DNA from: a virus
Reading direction: 5' to 3' (one strand)
IMG/VR virus record: IMGVR_UViG_3300042306_001554
Location: 1-20,901 of that record
Length of the DNA: 20,901 bases
The notes beneath the pieces were generated by a model, which was not told the DNA's origin, did not search any database, and saw nothing but the letters and a program-made list of their open reading frames with translations. Position 1 is the first letter of the stretch, and each line of letters starts with the position of its first letter. Position numbers and translations under genes: made by a program. Of the stretch, positions 7,719 through 14,253 are shown one piece after another.

Positions 7719-7973
7719 TTAAAATAAAAAAAATTGTGATGAACCGAAAAGATTTGATTTACTTTTTCTTTTAAATGAAACCATTTTTGATTTCTTTTCC
7801 TTTTCAAAATTAGAATTGAAAGTTGAGATATGTTTTGTATTCATATTCATTTTCCATTTCTTCAAATATAACTCAAATAACTTAATAGTAGTTTCAATTT
7901 GTGAATAATTTTCACAAGAATCCAATACTTTCATTATCCAAGTAAATTCTTTTAATGACTCGTTACTCAACAT
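7719..7973 (-). CDS. Small hypothetical protein
   Basis: The protein has 84 residues. The N-terminal half is helical (LKEFTWIMKVLDSCENYSQ, then ETTIKLFELYLKKW). The C-terminal half is basic and Ser/Lys-rich and ends SSQFFLF. The ATG lies one base after the stop of the gene at 7975 and the stop is 14 bases before the next ATG, which supports a real gene in a tight operon. No family is recognised. Confidence 0.62.
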   Translation of the reverse strand: MLSNESLKEFTWIMKVLDSCENYSQIETTIKLFELYLKKWKMNMNTKHISTFNSNFEKEKKSKMVSFKRKSKSNLFGSSQFFLF

Positions 7974-7974
7974 T

Positions 7975-8160
7975 TTATTTTTTATTATTGGGGTTATTAA
8001 ATTTGTTTAAAATATTATTAACATTATATAAATCAGTAATACCATTTGATTTCAATAATTTTTGAAATAGAGGTTTACCAAATTTAAACACCAAATAAGC
8101 AATATAGATTGAAATGGTTAGCCAAACAACACCAACCAAAGACCAAATAATTTCAGACAT
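7975..8160 (-). CDS. Small single-pass membrane protein
   Basis: The protein has 61 residues. Residues about 5-27 (IWSLVGVVWLTISIYIAYLV) form one membrane helix, followed by a basic, Asn/Lys-rich tail, so the tail is probably cytoplasmic. It heads a three-gene operon and follows a promoter close to the Bacteroidota consensus. Proteins of this kind in phages can act on host membrane proteins, but nothing here shows a specific role. Confidence 0.65.
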   Translation of the reverse strand: MSEIIWSLVGVVWLTISIYIAYLVFKFGKPLFQKLLKSNGITDLYNVNNILNKFNNPNNKK

Positions 8161-8175
8161 AATTCTAATTTTAAT

Positions 8176-8206
8176 CTAAGATATGAAATTAAAATTACTC
8201 TTCAAA
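8176..8206 (-). promoter_or_regulatory. Probable Bacteroidota-type promoter for the 8160 operon
   Basis: On the minus strand TTTG (8206-8203), a 19-base spacer, then TATCTTAG (8183-8176), one base off TAnnTTTG. The upstream element lies in the last codons of the gene at 8195. Confidence 0.45.
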
Positions 8207-8497
8207 ATTTTTAACGTATTTTTTTATTGTTTGTCTTCTAACTTTGTCAGAAACATCAGGAAACTTATCTATAATTTCCAAATCAATTAAATCAACTAAT
8301 CTTTTAACATTATTTTTAACAGGAATTCCCTTATCGTCAACCATAATCTTATATTTCCCAAGAAAAGATATATAATATTCAGGCACTTCAACAGCTCTAT
8401 AATTACGTCTTATATAACGTAAAATATCATCATTAGCTTCTGAATATTTACTTAATATATCGTCTTTTTCTTCTTCAGTTATAATTAGTCTTTTCAT
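8195..8497 (-). CDS. Tagged small protein (class B tag), unknown function
   Basis: The protein has 100 residues. The N terminus MKRLIITEEEKDDILSKY is a class B tag nearly the same as those of the two hydrolases at 9330 and 11088, with I-T-E at 6-8. The rest is charged and mostly helical (ending RRQTIKKYVKNFEE), with no motif recognised. The start codon overlaps the end of a 16-base palindromic promoter, so its mRNA is probably leaderless or nearly so. Confidence 0.8.
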   Translation of the reverse strand: MKRLIITEEEKDDILSKYSEANDDILRYIRRNYRAVEVPEYYISFLGKYKIMVDDKGIPVKNNVKRLVDLIDLEIIDKFPDVSDKVRRQTIKKYVKNFEE

Positions 8498-8511
8498 ATT
8501 TATATAAATAT
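8496..8511. promoter_or_regulatory. Perfectly palindromic ATATTTAT box (divergent promoter)
   Basis: ATATTTATATAAATAT at 8496-8511 is its own reverse complement, so an ATATTTAT box faces each direction. On the minus strand six bases separate the box from the ATG of the 8195 gene. On the plus strand it faces the gene at 8547. Confidence 0.55.
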
Positions 8512-8546
8512 TGTTTATTTGTGTAAATTTAATTATTTTTTACCAT

Positions 8547-8819
8547 ATGAAAAAAGGAATTCATCATTTAGTTAATAAAATTTTCAAATCTGAACTAGAA
8601 CTCCTATATGGTGTAGGTAGTAACGTGGAAATTCAAAACATATTGTTTAGTACTAATAAAAAAATTCATGTGATTAGTTGTAAATTATTTATTGGTGATG
8701 TTAAATTATATGAAGAAATTGGTCAAGATGGTTTAAATTTTATTTTTGGGGAAGCTTGGAAATTTATGGGATTTTATAATAAAAAATTTATGTTACAAAT
8801 ATCTTTTGAATTGACTTAA
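8547..8819 (+). CDS. Small hypothetical protein
   Basis: The protein has 90 residues from the ATG at 8547. A longer frame from about 8511 would start inside the palindromic promoter and begins with a non-protein-like run, so it was not chosen. The sequence starts MKKGIHHLVNKIFKSELELL and is of mixed charge with beta-prone segments (KIHVISCKLFIGDVKLY). No motif, signal or membrane helix is seen. It precedes the FKBP gene by 40 bases and may be co-transcribed with it. Confidence 0.65.
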   Translation: MKKGIHHLVNKIFKSELELLYGVGSNVEIQNILFSTNKKIHVISCKLFIGDVKLYEEIGQDGLNFIFGEAWKFMGFYNKKFMLQISFELT

Positions 8820-8859
8820 CGAATTTGTATTATTATTGTTTCACTAAAATATTAATAAA

Positions 8860-9285
8860 ATGAAAAAAGTACAAAATGGTGACACCATTACAGTCAATTA
8901 TACAGGTAGATTATCTGATGGAACAATTTTTGATTCCTCATTAAATGAAGGTCGTGAACCTTTGGTTTCAACTTTAGGTCAAAATCAATTAATCAAAGGA
9001 TTTGAACAAGGATTGATGGAGATGAGTGTTGGTGATAAAAAAACAATTGAAATAGACCCAAGTGAAGCCTATGGCGATTATGACCCTGAAAGAATTACAA
9101 CAATCAGTAAATCTCAAGTTCCTCAAGATGTTAAAGTTGGTGAAACCTTACAAGGGATGAGTTCACAAGGTCCAATAATCGTTAAAATTGTGGATGTAAA
9201 TGAATCAAGTGTTACAATAGATGCTAATCATCCATTAGCTGGACAAAAATTAATATTTGATTTGGAATTAATTGGTATCTCTTAA
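8860..9285 (+). CDS. FKBP-type peptidyl-prolyl isomerase, SlyD-like
   Basis: The protein has 141 residues with the FKBP fold signatures VNYTGRLSDGTIFDSS (about 13-28), then GFEQGLMEMSVGDKKTIEI and PSEAYGDYD. A chaperone-like insert follows between the two halves of the FKBP fold, as in SlyD. It lacks the His-rich metal-binding tail of E. coli SlyD. It would catalyse cis-trans isomerisation of prolyl bonds and act as a folding chaperone in the cytoplasm. FKBPs of this type are usual in Bacteroidota, and a phage copy may help fold virion proteins. The upstream AAATATTAATAAA is a degenerate form of the ATATTTAT box. The stop codon lies inside the loop of its own terminator. Confidence 0.92.
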   Translation: MKKVQNGDTITVNYTGRLSDGTIFDSSLNEGREPLVSTLGQNQLIKGFEQGLMEMSVGDKKTIEIDPSEAYGDYDPERITTISKSQVPQDVKVGETLQGMSSQGPIIVKIVDVNESSVTIDANHPLAGQKLIFDLELIGIS

Positions 9286-9305
9286 GATACCAATTAATTT
9301 TTTCT
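9266..9305 (+). terminator. Terminator overlapping the 3' end of the FKBP gene
   Basis: A 14-base perfect stem, AATTAATTGGTATC (9266-9279) with GATACCAATTAATT (9286-9299), has a 6-base loop TCTTAA holding the stop codon, and is followed by a T run. Confidence 0.85.
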
Positions 9306-9306
9306 G

Positions 9307-9314
9307 ATATTTAT
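9307..9314 (+). promoter_or_regulatory. ATATTTAT box for the M15/hydrolase gene
   Basis: TGATATTTATAAAG lies 15 bases before the ATG at 9330 and directly after the FKBP terminator. Confidence 0.55.
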
Positions 9315-9329
9315 AAAGAAATTCATTTG

Positions 9330-10643
9330 ATGAAACGATTAATTATATCCGAATCAGAAAAAAATCATATTAAATCTCTATATAATATTAATGAAATTGA
9401 TACTGAAAAAGTTGTATCAAGTTTATTTACAAATGCTAAAAAAATAGCAAAAGATTTAGAATCAGGTTCAAGTTCAACAAGTTCAACAAGTTCAACAAGT
9501 TCAAGTGATACGAGCACCTCATCAGCTGGGGGGTCTTCAAGTGAATCAGGTCAAAGTGGTAGTGTTGCTGCTGGTGAATTTTTTAAACATCCTAATGCTG
9601 ATAGTATAACTTTAAAATCATACCCAACAGCAGTACCACTTAATGTTAATGCTGAAAAACTTTTAAAAAGTATATTCGCTGAAGCAGGTACACCTAATTT
9701 AACATATACAAGTACACTTAGAACTTATGAAGACCAAGCAAGAGCAAATTCACAAAACAGAAGGGTTGATATATTAAATTGGTATGGTAATGAGGTTGCC
9801 CAAGCTTGGGATAAACTAAAAGCAAATCAAATGACACAGCAACAATTTGCTGATTTTTTAAGAGAGAGAGATAAACGCACTGGAAAACTTATGAGTAACC
9901 ACTTATCTGGTTTTGCAATTGATATTACACCATATAATGAACAATTTGCTTCCACAGCTGAAAGATTAATGAAACAAGGTAACTCAGGGATTAGAAAAGT
10001 TCTAAGAGAAAAAGGAAATAATGCAGTACACATTGAGTTTAATTTTAGTGTTACTGATAAAAGTGGTATTTCATCACCAGGTAGTAGTTCAAAACAAGGT
10101 GAAAAAAAATCTGATAAAGCAATTTCTAAACAAGGAATTATTATTGATAAGAATGTTGATTCTTCTGATTATGCTATTGTTTTTGGTGGGTCACCTAGTA
10201 ATACATATGGTGCTCAGTTTATGTACCAACAAGGTAGTAATTACTTGAAAAATAAAAATGTTGTTTATAGTAATTTTGAGAATTCATTGGATAATGTTAT
10301 AAATTATATTAAATCAACTGACCCTAATGTTAAAATTAGTTCTGTAAGTGGTTTTTCAGCTGGGGGTAAAAATGCTTGGGCTGCGGCAAAACAAGGATAT
10401 AAAGCAGGACTTATAGACCCTGTAGTTACTCCAGATACTATATCTTTATTAGGGAATGATTTAAGTGGTTCTTTACCTCAGAATATTAAAATGGTATCAA
10501 GACAAGAGAATTGGAGTGGACAACATAGAAAACATGGTGATAGTTTAAGTAAAATTGAAAAAACTCAACCAGATATAAGAAGAAATGTTAATCACGCACA
10601 AATGCCAGCACAATTCTTTTCAGAATTTGCATCATTTGTTTAA
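9330..10643 (+). CDS. Tagged two-domain hydrolase: M15-type peptidase fused to an alpha/beta hydrolase
   Basis: The protein has 437 residues from the ATG at 9330; an in-frame TTG at 9327 is a weaker start. Residues 1-45 are a class B tag plus helical module (MKRLIISESEKNHIKSLYNI, then NEID) shared with the gene at 11088. Residues 46-80 are a Ser/Thr/Gly-rich linker. Residues about 85-240 look like an M15 (VanY/D-Ala-D-Ala carboxypeptidase-type) zinc domain: H191 and D198 in SNHLSGFAIDI and H234 in NAVHIEF are the zinc ligands. Residues about 268-437 look like an alpha/beta hydrolase, with nucleophile S343 in GFSAG, a candidate acid D363 and H422 in NHAQMP. The pairing suggests cutting of wall cross-links plus an ester or amide bond. 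I know of no named family with this fusion. Confidence 0.82.
   Translation: MKRLIISESEKNHIKSLYNINEIDTEKVVSSLFTNAKKIAKDLESGSSSTSSTSSTSSSDTSTSSAGGSSSESGQSGSVAAGEFFKHPNADSITLKSYPTAVPLNVNAEKLLKSIFAEAGTPNLTYTSTLRTYEDQARANSQNRRVDILNWYGNEVAQAWDKLKANQMTQQQFADFLRERDKRTGKLMSNHLSGFAIDITPYNEQFASTAERLMKQGNSGIRKVLREKGNNAVHIEFNFSVTDKSGISSPGSSSKQGEKKSDKAISKQGIIIDKNVDSSDYAIVFGGSPSNTYGAQFMYQQGSNYLKNKNVVYSNFENSLDNVINYIKSTDPNVKISSVSGFSAGGKNAWAAAKQGYKAGLIDPVVTPDTISLLGNDLSGSLPQNIKMVSRQENWSGQHRKHGDSLSKIEKTQPDIRRNVNHAQMPAQFFSEFASFV
9471..9506 (+). repeat. 9-base tandem repeat coding the Ser/Thr linker
   Basis: AGTTCAACA is repeated three times exactly (9471-9497) and followed by a diverged copy. It encodes SST units in the linker between the tag and the peptidase domain. 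Such repeats can change copy number by slippage and so change linker length. Confidence 0.85.
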
Positions 10644-11033
10644 TTACTCATACATCATATATTCCTTTTCAGGATGTAATTTTTCAAATATTTTAAGTAA
10701 CTTAGCGGCAATTGAATTGGCTTCATCTTCATTTATTCCACCAACATCTGGACCTTGTTCTCTATTTAAAATAGTAAGTTGGTATTCGTGTACCCATTCG
10801 TGAGCTAATGTTCTCAATATATCTCTTAACATTCTTCCCTTAGCCAAAACTTTAATTTCACTTTTTTGATTTCTTGAACCCGTTGTCATTAATCCAACTC
10901 TTTTAGGTAAAAATGTTATTGTGACATCCTTTTCAATTGGATAATTATTATACAAGAATTTTATAAACTCGTGAATGTATTTATGTTTCCCTTTATCAAT
11001 ACATAAATTTTTATATATTACATTAGCTTTCAT
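10644..11033 (-). CDS. Small zincin-type metallopeptidase (HEWVH)
   Basis: The protein has 129 residues from the ATG at 11031-11033; a longer frame of 11 residues more would run through the promoter box. HEWVH at 78-82 is an HExxH zinc motif, and NEDEANSIA at about 101-109 supplies the likely third ligand, as in small SprT/ImmA-like zincins. It has no tag, signal peptide or membrane helix, so it acts in the cytoplasm. The N-terminal half (VTITFLPKRVGLM) is beta-prone. It converges end to end with the gene at 9330, with no gap between their stops. The substrate cannot be told. Confidence 0.82.
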   Translation of the reverse strand: MKANVIYKNLCIDKGKHKYIHEFIKFLYNNYPIEKDVTITFLPKRVGLMTTGSRNQKSEIKVLAKGRMLRDILRTLAHEWVHEYQLTILNREQGPDVGGINEDEANSIAAKLLKIFEKLHPEKEYMMYE

Positions 11034-11037
11034 ATTG

Positions 11038-11045
11038 ATAAATAT
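11038..11045 (-). promoter_or_regulatory. ATATTTAT box for the small metallopeptidase
   Basis: Minus-strand AAATATTTATCAATATG: only four bases separate the box from the ATG, the same spacing as at 18926. A leaderless transcript is likely if the box is a -10 element. Confidence 0.55.
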
Positions 11046-11067
11046 TTTAATTTTTACTATTATCAAA

Positions 11068-11075
11068 ATATTTAT
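11068..11075 (+). promoter_or_regulatory. ATATTTAT box for the tagged muramidase-like gene
   Basis: AAATATTTATAAAA lies 12 bases before the ATG at 11088, divergent from the box at 11038. Confidence 0.55.
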
Positions 11076-11087
11076 AAAAAAAACAAA

Positions 11088-11936
11088 ATGAATAAAAAGT
11101 TAATCATTACTGAAGAAGAAAAGAAACAAATTAAATCTTTATATAGACTAAATGAAATTGATGCTGAAAGTATTGTAAATAGTTTATTTAAATCAGCACA
11201 AGATATTGCTAAACAAGCTGAACAAGGTAAACTAAGTGATAATTCAGATAATACTGAAGATTCCAATAGTGAGAATACAACAGATTATTCATCCTCTACA
11301 GATAGTGGTAGTGGTACTTCTTCAGATTTTATTGAGATAACCAAAAAAGTCATACAAAAATTTGAAGGTGGTTATTGGAATCCTGAATGTGCAAAATACC
11401 CAGGTACTAAGCATCCAAGAAAAGAGGGTGCTTATAGTAGGTCAGGTGAAACTATGTTTGGTATTGATAGAGAAGCGGGAGATATTGAAAAGGCCGTACC
11501 AACTGAAGGGAAACAATTTTTTGGTATAATTGACCAAGAAAAACAAAGAATGGGAATGGAAAACTTTTGTAAAAAATGGAAGTGGAATTATGGTGGTGGT
11601 GAATTAAGAGAAAATTTATTAGACTTGGCTGCAAGGATAATGAAAAATTTATATGATAAAAATGCAAACGCGTTTTTCAAAGGTGATACAAAGAAAGTTG
11701 TTGAAAGTAGTAGACCATTAATGTTACATTTTTCATATGGAAGTTGGAATGGACCTGGTTTCTTTAAACATTTTGCAGAAAGAATTAATCAAGGTGTAAA
11801 AGATGGTTTACCTATTCGTAAACTTGTGAAAATAGCTAAAGAAGACCGTACAAAAAGATTTGCAGGTACTTTTTGGGCTAAAGGAACAGAAAAAGTAAAT
11901 GCGGCAATTGATGATGAAGCAGGATATAGTGCTTAG
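11088..11936 (+). CDS. Tagged muramidase-like lysozyme (GH108-like)
   Basis: The protein has 282 residues. Residues 1-47 are a class B tag and helical module (KKLIITEEEKKQIKSLYRL, then NEID) closely similar to that at 9330, including SLF and IAK further on. Residues 48-80 are an acidic Ser/Asp/Asn linker. The remaining 200 residues contain FEGGYWNP (E93) and SGETMFGIDREAG, which resemble the catalytic Glu and the GxTxxGI signature of GH108-type N-acetylmuramidases. Further on is SYGSWNGPGFFKHF. I call it a glycan-cleaving lysozyme with moderate confidence. It pairs with the hydrolase at 9330: same tag, same layout, different catalytic domain. The tag suggests a place in the virion rather than the lysis role of the GH19 enzyme. 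Confidence 0.72.
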   Translation: MNKKLIITEEEKKQIKSLYRLNEIDAESIVNSLFKSAQDIAKQAEQGKLSDNSDNTEDSNSENTTDYSSSTDSGSGTSSDFIEITKKVIQKFEGGYWNPECAKYPGTKHPRKEGAYSRSGETMFGIDREAGDIEKAVPTEGKQFFGIIDQEKQRMGMENFCKKWKWNYGGGELRENLLDLAARIMKNLYDKNANAFFKGDTKKVVESSRPLMLHFSYGSWNGPGFFKHFAERINQGVKDGLPIRKLVKIAKEDRTKRFAGTFWAKGTEKVNAAIDDEAGYSA

Positions 11937-11939
11937 ATA

Positions 11940-12317
11940 TTATTTTTTATCCTCAATTTCATCATAACAAAATAATTGACTATTATCTTTAGTTAAATAA
12001 TATTGAAATTTTTTTGAATCTCCACTAATTGTTTTAGGTGTCTGTTTTTCTATTTCTTCTGGCATTGTCTTTGTACTACATTTACTATTCTTGTACTTAT
12101 CATCTTTAAAATCCTCTACAGATTTAATTTCAAAAGTTTTTGTCCCCCCACTTGATGGTGGAGGAGTACTTGGAGCTGGTGCTGGAGGTGCTGGAGGTGG
12201 TGGAGTGCCTGGTGCTGGAGGTGGTGGTGGAGGGGGTACAGGTCCTTGTTCCAATATGTATTTTCTTTCTAATAATATATTTCTCTCTTGAATTAATTTG
12301 GTTTTTCTATAAGACAT
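11940..12317 (-). CDS. Tagged proline-rich protein, unknown function
   Basis: The protein has 125 residues. The N terminus MSYRKTKLIQERNILLERKY followed by ILEQG is a variant tag with three I/L-x-E sites (IQE, LLE, ILE). A Pro/Ala stretch follows at about 26-58 (runs such as PPPPPPP and PPPAPP), then a charged domain of about 65 residues with two Cys (CSTK and FCYDE). The Pro stretch makes an extended rod-like spacer. The opposite strand reads as a Gly-rich frame, which is a shadow. No family is recognised. Confidence 0.75.
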   Translation of the reverse strand: MSYRKTKLIQERNILLERKYILEQGPVPPPPPPPAPGTPPPPAPPAPAPSTPPPSSGGTKTFEIKSVEDFKDDKYKNSKCSTKTMPEEIEKQTPKTISGDSKKFQYYLTKDNSQLFCYDEIEDKK

Positions 12318-12331
12318 AATACTTTTTTATA

Positions 12332-12339
12332 ATAAATAT
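12332..12339 (-). promoter_or_regulatory. ATATTTAT box for the proline-rich protein
   Basis: Minus-strand AAATATTTATTATAAAA lies 14 bases before the ATG, directly after the terminator of the gene at 12384. Confidence 0.55.
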
Positions 12340-12350
12340 TTTATAAAAAC

Positions 12351-12376
12351 AAAACACATCTAAAAAGATGTGTTTT
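12351..12376 (-). terminator. Terminator after the gene at 12384
   Basis: A perfect 11-base stem, AAAACACATCT with AGATGTGTTTT, has a 4-base A loop (T loop on the minus strand) and a T-rich tail on the minus strand. Confidence 0.85.
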
Positions 12377-12383
12377 TCTGTTG

Positions 12384-12569
12384 TTAACTAAATAACTTTT
12401 TAACTTTTTCCATTACTTCTCTTTGTTTATTCTCCAATTCTTGGATTTTTAACCTTTGTTCTCGATTCAAGTCTAAACTATCTCCCTTTATTCTATTTAT
12501 TTCATTAAAATATTTAGTATGTTCATTTAATAGTGAACCATAAACTTGAGCTTTTTGTTCGTCATTCAT
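12384..12569 (-). CDS. Small helical protein
   Basis: The protein has 61 residues from the ATG at 12567-12569 (MNDEQKAQVYGSLLNEHTK). An in-frame upstream extension of 10 residues is Lys/Asn-rich and overlaps the divergent gene, so it was left out. The C-terminal half (LNREQRLKIQELENKQREVM) is a likely coiled coil. LLNEHTK holds an L-x-E site, but the N terminus is not like the tags. A strong terminator follows. The function is unknown. Confidence 0.65.
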   Translation of the reverse strand: MNDEQKAQVYGSLLNEHTKYFNEINRIKGDSLDLNREQRLKIQELENKQREVMEKVKKLFS

Positions 12570-12585
12570 AATTTTATTTTTTTTT

Positions 12586-13077
12586 ATGGAATTTATCAAG
12601 AAATATGAATTTTATATCAAATTCTTTGTGATTATATTATCAATTATACAACCTTTTATTCTTTTGTCAATATGTGGTGAATTATGGTCAATATCAAGTT
12701 ATTGGAAAACACCATTACAACCACTTTTCATTTTAGTAAACGCAGTCACAAGTTATTTCTTTTTCAGTACTGACAAATGGTTAATACCTTCAATTTTTTT
12801 ATTACTCCTAACTGCGTTTTCAATAGAACTTTATCCCATTACTCATAACATTTTCGCGGGACTTTTTTTTCTCTCATGTTCTTATCCCTTATTAACACTT
12901 AAACGATTCCGATTATTTACGGTTTTTTATCTAATGTCTATTCTTGTTCTATTATCATCAGGTATGTTGTGGTTTGAAATTTATTGTGTTTTAATACTAG
13001 GGTCATACCATCTGACAATCTTATTATATAAACATTACTTGGATAAATTAAGAGAACATAATCATTACAAATTATAG
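12586..13077 (+). CDS. Multi-pass membrane protein, unknown function
   Basis: The protein has 163 residues, very hydrophobic, with about five membrane helices (near 10-31, 44-60, 64-82, 84-104 and 109-142). The C-terminal tail is basic (HYLDKLREHNHYKL), suggesting it is in the cytoplasm. Its ATG is 16 bases from that of the divergent gene at 12569, and its last 13 bases overlap the end of the convergent glucosaminidase gene. Use of Cys and Trp in the helices is higher than in neighbours, which may hint at a host origin. No family is recognised and no clear promoter was found. Confidence 0.72.
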   Translation: MEFIKKYEFYIKFFVIILSIIQPFILLSICGELWSISSYWKTPLQPLFILVNAVTSYFFFSTDKWLIPSIFLLLLTAFSIELYPITHNIFAGLFFLSCSYPLLTLKRFRLFTVFYLMSILVLLSSGMLWFEIYCVLILGSYHLTILLYKHYLDKLREHNHYKL

Positions 13078-13676
13078 GTTCTTTCCTCCATTCTTAACTT
13101 GTAATTATCGACATACTCATCATATCTCCATAACTCATAATATTCGATTACAGAACCAATGTGAGCCCAATACCCCACACCTCCGTAACCTTTACAATTG
13201 TTTACCCAAAATTTCCAATCCTTACCTACAGCATTTGGATAAAATCTGTGTAAAAAATCAGCATGGTCAGAAAATGAATGTTCAAAATTATCGTATTTTC
13301 TCCATTTAATACCACCTGGTGATTCCCAATAATCTCCATTATATAAAGTTTCATAATACTTCATACCAAAAAGATTATTTGTTTTCAAAGCAAGCTCTGA
13401 TTTCCCACCACCACTTTCAACTATTGCTTGTGCCAATTGGATACTTGTAGGAATACCACATTCAATATGGTATAATATCGCAACTTCTTGATACTCCTTA
13501 CAAAAATTGGTGAAAGGGTGGTTGTTTTTGATGTTCACATTTACTGAGAAACTAATAGCGGTAACATCTCTGTGAACTAAATTTTCATCTTCCGAAGAAA
13601 CTGAAATGTTTTGTGATTTATTTAAATTTGTAAATACTAATATAAACCACAAAATGATTACAATTACTTTTTTCAT
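13065..13676 (-). CDS. Secreted glucosaminidase (GH73/FlgJ-like)
   Basis: The protein has 203 residues from the ATG at 13674-13676, which begins a signal peptide (MKKVIVIILWFILVFTNLN). The frame upstream adds nine residues that would spoil it. The catalytic domain has the GH73 signature: IPTSIQLAQAIVESGGGKSE with the catalytic Glu in IVES, then ALKTNNLFGMKYY, and WRKYDNFEHSFSDHADFL. It cleaves the glycan backbone of peptidoglycan at N-acetylglucosamine. Export by its own signal peptide means it acts in the periplasm without a holin. It is the fourth wall hydrolase in the window and untagged. It has an ATATTTAT box 48 bases upstream, so it looks to be under phage control. Confidence 0.88.
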   Translation of the reverse strand: MKKVIVIILWFILVFTNLNKSQNISVSSEDENLVHRDVTAISFSVNVNIKNNHPFTNFCKEYQEVAILYHIECGIPTSIQLAQAIVESGGGKSELALKTNNLFGMKYYETLYNGDYWESPGGIKWRKYDNFEHSFSDHADFLHRFYPNAVGKDWKFWVNNCKGYGGVGYWAHIGSVIEYYELWRYDEYVDNYKLRMEERTYNL

Positions 13677-13724
13677 TTTGTTTTTTGTTTTGTAAAACCA
13701 CAATTCGTTTTACCCCATTACATA

Positions 13725-13732
13725 ATAAATAT
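13725..13732 (-). promoter_or_regulatory. ATATTTAT box for the glucosaminidase
   Basis: Minus-strand AATATATTTATTATG lies 48 bases before the chosen ATG, and is a long-leader case like the holin. Confidence 0.5.
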
Positions 13733-13800
13733 ATTGAATGAATAGTTAAAGACTTGATTGGAATAATTTTTGGTTTTACTTAGTCTTTTTTTTGGGTATA

Positions 13801-14253
13801 CTACTTGTTAACAAATCTATCCAAAATATATTCTTCAATGATTTCCCAATTTTCAGCATAATAATCATCATCAGAAATATAAGTTGGTTCAAATTCCCAT
13901 TCATCTGCTCTACCAGAACTATATTGGCTCAATTCCCCCTCCAATTCAAATATTTCACCATTATCCATTGTTTTTTCTAATCTAACATCATTACCATCAA
14001 ATTCAATGGTCGCCTCAAACTCCTTTTCAAATTTTATTTCCAATCTAAGGTTTTTACCTGAAAATACACTTTTCAAATCATTTTTAATATCGGATTCCAA
14101 TTCAGCCATTGTTGACCAATTTGGTTCACCTTCTAAGGTTATAGTAATTTTAGACCCTTCTATTTCAATATCCATAATTTTATCGGAATAGAATCTTTCT
14201 AAATACTTTTTAATTACACCCTCAAGTTGAGATTCATTAATTAATATTTTCAT
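13801..14253 (-). CDS. Tagged protein (class C tag), unknown function
   Basis: The protein has 150 residues. The N terminus MKILINESQLEGVIKKYLER matches the tags at 14250 and 15568 (hydrophobic start, I-x-E-x-Q-L). The rest is acidic and beta-prone (KITITLEGE, EATIEFDGN) and ends in a helix. Its ATG overlaps the stop of the gene at 14250 by four bases (ATGA), so the two are translationally coupled. It is the last gene of the operon 15185-13801. No family is recognised. Confidence 0.78.
   Translation of the reverse strand: MKILINESQLEGVIKKYLERFYSDKIMDIEIEGSKITITLEGEPNWSTMAELESDIKNDLKSVFSGKNLRLEIKFEKEFEATIEFDGNDVRLEKTMDNGEIFELEGELSQYSSGRADEWEFEPTYISDDDYYAENWEIIEEYILDRFVNK

Noticed and set aside
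9327-9332. TTG at 9327 as start of the hydrolase fusion
   Set aside because: The ATG three bases later gives MKRLI, matching the other class B tags, and ATG is preferred.
12091-12291. Plus-strand frame with a Gly-rich run opposite the proline-rich gene
   Set aside because: It is the reverse complement of the Pro codons of the tagged protein at 11940-12317. The minus-strand frame has a promoter box, a tag and a normal charged domain.
13741-13800. Possible hairpin AAAGACT...AGTCTTT with T run
   Set aside because: The loop is about 29 bases, the T run is on the plus strand and no plus-strand gene ends here. It was not listed as a terminator.
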